A model generated the notes under the pieces. It was not told where the DNA came from. It saw only the letters and a list, made by a program, of their open reading frames with translations, and made no database searches. The translations under genes and the position numbers were made by a program. A DNA stretch of 64,000 nt from an uncultured Pelagimonas sp. (lineage in GTDB: Bacteria; Pseudomonadota; Alphaproteobacteria; Rhodobacterales; Rhodobacteraceae): contig CANMPP010000001.1 in NCBI GenBank assembly GCA_947499735.1, positions 1,644,404 to 1,708,403 on the forward strand, written 5' to 3'. Shown here piece by piece: positions 62,037 through 64,000 of the stretch (its first letter is position 1; the number at the start of each line of letters is the position of its first letter).

Positions 62037-63302
62037 CTATTGTGCGACCTTCTCAGCGATATCACTGTCCATACGTTCAAACGCTTGATCCAAAGTCAAC
62101 TCGCCTGCCATGACCTGGGATGTACGGCTGGCCAAAGCACCATAATAGGCCGACGCCCATTTCCAAGCGGGCAGCGCAGAGGCGGCTGGCAGCAAATCTG
62201 CAGGTTCACCCACAAAAACATCCAGCGCCTTGCCAACATTGGGATCCTCGGTCTGCCAATCCAGACCACCCGCGGCCGCCACACCTTTGTGTCCAGGCAG
62301 GAACAAAGTGCGTTCGGAAAATTCTTTGACCACATCCGCTCGGGCTAGATATTCCATAACCTTTGCAACCTCTTCGGGGTTTTCGGTATATTTGATCGGA
62401 ACCAATGCAGCCCCCCCCGCTAGGCCGGAACATCCAACATCACCACACGGGGATCCAACCGCAACCCAGTCAAAGAAATCGCCAATTTTGGTCGACAGGT
62501 TCGCAACCTGCCAAGAGCCGGAATAGTAAAATGGCAGCTCTGCATTGATGAATTCATCAGCCGCTGGAACCAGTGATGTGCCTGCCGAAGACACCCAAAC
62601 ATCTTTGAACTGTTTGCCTTCTTCCGTCCATTTGACCAGATCTGCGACAAATGACTTTGTCCCCTCATCAATCGACATGGGCACGCCATCTTTACCAATG
62701 AAGTTGCCACCATAGCTGGCAATCGGGCCGGAAATCCGGTGCCCGGATCGATCAATGGCAAACGCCGCGGGCGTGCCCTGACTGTCCATAACCTTGGAAG
62801 AGGCATCTACCCAATCCTGCCATGAAGCATCCGAGCCCGGCATTGCAACACCTGCCTGATCAAACAGCGTCTTGTTGGCATATCCCCCAACCATTGTCAG
62901 CTGTGTCAAAAACCCCGTGATTGCATCAGAGCCATCTTCACGCATCCAATTCGCCTGCGCGCCAAAGTTTTCACGCCAATACTCCGGATCGGACAAATAC
63001 GGCGTCAGATCCAGCCAATGGCTTGCCAGCGCTTTCAAATTGGTAACACGTGCAATGTCAGGCCCTTGCCCGGATTCCAGTTGCACCGGCAATTGTTCCT
63101 GAATGACCTTATAGGGCACCTCGTCAAGGATCACGTTGATCCCCGGGTTATCCACCATAAAGCGGTCCAACAGATCGGCAATGACCTCCCCTTCAATGCC
63201 ATCTGAATACCACATAACACGCACATCTCCCGCTTGTGCTGTCAATGTGCTGATACCTAAAGTCAGGGCCGCTAATACGCCGACTTTCCTCTTTACTGTC
63301 AT
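62037..63302 (-). CDS. CUT1 sugar ABC transporter substrate-binding protein
   Basis: A 421-residue periplasmic binding protein of family 1: signal peptide MTVKRKVGVLAALTLGISTL followed by TAQAGDVRVMWY, the hinge region (SGQGPDIARVTNLKALASHW), and GGAALVPIKYTENPEEVAKV near the C-terminus. It is first in the operon, with GGAGGAGG before the ATG at 63302. The sugar is not identifiable; the gene order is like aglEFGK (alpha-glucosides), but no glucosidase or LacI regulator lies in the window. Confidence 0.92.
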   Translation of the reverse strand: MTVKRKVGVLAALTLGISTLTAQAGDVRVMWYSDGIEGEVIADLLDRFMVDNPGINVILDEVPYKVIQEQLPVQLESGQGPDIARVTNLKALASHWLDLTPYLSDPEYWRENFGAQANWMREDGSDAITGFLTQLTMVGGYANKTLFDQAGVAMPGSDASWQDWVDASSKVMDSQGTPAAFAIDRSGHRISGPIASYGGNFIGKDGVPMSIDEGTKSFVADLVKWTEEGKQFKDVWVSSAGTSLVPAADEFINAELPFYYSGSWQVANLSTKIGDFFDWVAVGSPCGDVGCSGLAGGAALVPIKYTENPEEVAKVMEYLARADVVKEFSERTLFLPGHKGVAAAGGLDWQTEDPNVGKALDVFVGEPADLLPAASALPAWKWASAYYGALASRTSQVMAGELTLDQAFERMDSDIAEKVAQ

Positions 63303-63773
63303 GACCAGTCCTCCTCCTGATTGGTCCACGCAAGGGTCGCCCCCTGCTAACACGCGCCTATCTGTAACCTGCGAGTGGCTCAGAATAAACGATTTTTTAA
63401 GAAGTCCTGCGGCCTCAACGGCCAGGCCCCTTGTTTTCAAGACAAGAAAAATGTTTACGGCGTCTGCGCTGATACGCGGTTAGACCCGATATTTCCCATT
63501 TTTTTCGCTGGTGACGAAATAGATGGAAAGTCACAGTTTTATGAATTGATACACTCTGCGACGATACGTTTAGGATTTTCGCCAAAACGATGACGCCGAT
63601 AGCTGTTGCGTCGCAAACTCTAACCACCCTTTGAAAGCCCAAATTCAGGACGTGTCAGGGCGATGTTTCACCAGGCAGGCACCTGCTGAATACCGGATCA
63701 AAATTCAGGACACATCTAGGCAGATGTCATAACGTGCCAGTGCCCAAATCTATCCAATGAAGAGAGAGAAAAG
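63303..63773. other. Gene-free upstream region of the sugar operon
   Basis: No convincing gene. The region should hold the operon promoter next to 63302. Further right it contains two copies of AAATTCAGGAC 60 bp apart, described separately, and then the tRNA-Glu genes. Confidence 0.5.
63641..63711. repeat. Direct repeat AAATTCAGGAC, possible IS relic
   Basis: AAATTCAGGAC occurs at 63641-63651 and 63701-63711, exactly 60 bp apart. The complementary string GTCCTGAATTT resembles ends of IS481-type elements as I recall them. With no transposase between, this could be a deletion scar or a solo repeat. Confidence 0.35.
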
Positions 63774-63848
63774 TGGTACTCCGTACGAGAATCGAACTCG
63801 TCTTTCCAGGTTGAAAACCTGGCGTCCTAACCGATAGACGAACGGAGC
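63774..63848 (-). tRNA. tRNA-Glu (TTC)
   Basis: The reverse strand gives acceptor GCTCCGT with ACGGAGT, anticodon loop TTTTCAA (anticodon TTC), T-arm GAGTTCGATTCTC and encoded CCA. Length 75 nt. Confidence 0.96.
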
Positions 63849-63925
63849 ACTCTTTTGCAGATATCCTTGCGACCCATCTGCGAGGCTCTGCCTGTGTCAG
63901 CGGACTAACACAAACATCACACCAG

Positions 63926-64000
63926 TGGTACTCCGTACGAGAATCGAACTCGTCTTTCCAGGTTGAAAACCTGGCGTCCTAACCGATAGACGAACGGAGC
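63926..64000 (-). tRNA. tRNA-Glu (TTC), second copy
   Basis: Identical in sequence to the tRNA-Glu at 63774-63848, anticodon TTC, with its first base exactly at the window edge. The spacer between the copies is 77 bp, so both are probably cut from one transcript. Confidence 0.95.

Overview
The window looks like chromosome from an alphaproteobacterium of the Rhodobacteraceae (Roseobacter-type). The evidence is three secreted proteins with VPLPA/PEP-CTERM-type tails, a tRNA-His without the usual G at position -1 and with A73, a fused folB-folK gene, the infA-maf-rng-yacG order, a ScfR-type regulator beside malate synthase, and moderately GC-rich codon use. Almost everything reads as ordinary core genome. 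No prophage, CRISPR array, rRNA operon or intact insertion sequence was seen.

Layout. 1-2.6 kb: truncated malate synthase (aceB) divergent from a ScfR-family regulator. 2.7-5.9 kb: tRNA-His, a small DUF protein, then two tandem seven-repeat FG-GAP propeller proteins that share an unusual structured 5' leader. 5.9-9.2 kb: mmcB, a 6S-like RNA candidate, several small proteins (one of 32 residues, one ribbon-helix-helix protein with a GTG start) and a TPR protein. 9.2-11.4 kb: nusB, a zinc-ribbon protein, rlmB, tRNA-Tyr. 12.1-17.9 kb: folate genes (folBK, folP, pabA, pabB) interrupted by a chemoreceptor. 18-21.3 kb: the zinc system znuB-znuC-zur, divergent from znuA. 21.3-26.6 kb: the overlapping chain rng-yacG-pxpB-pxpC-pxpA, with maf and infA upstream; a foreign-looking XRE regulator and a broken hydrolase sit between maf and rng.

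26.7-36.7 kb: nitrilase-family protein, GNAT and SnoaL-like proteins, hisD, a PEP-CTERM-like protein, a DUF1353 lipoprotein, low-molecular-weight phosphatase, sirtuin, copper chaperone PCuAC, a degenerate carbamoyltransferase, rpmB and an alpha/beta-hydrolase-like protein. 36.8-46.9 kb: hrpB, phnA-like gene, gnd, an ArsR regulator divergent from a NIPSNAP/ABM pair, argF-argD and truA. 47.2-50.9 kb: a lipoprotein and the ycjX-GNAT-ycjF operon. 50.9-58.9 kb: ileS with an isoleucine-rich leader peptide and terminator hairpin, flanked by two glycosyltransferase-like genes, then a large protein joining PilM/GspL-like and PilP/GspC-like ends. 58.9-63.3 kb: a four-gene CUT1 sugar ABC transporter. 63.8-64 kb: two tRNA-Glu genes.

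The most notable signals are the ileS attenuator (an 18-residue leader peptide with five Ile codons, probably leaderless), the duplicated covarying hairpin over the ribosome-binding region of the two FG-GAP genes, and an AT-richer patch that replaces part of the ileS editing domain. All functions are read from sequence motifs only; no searches were run.
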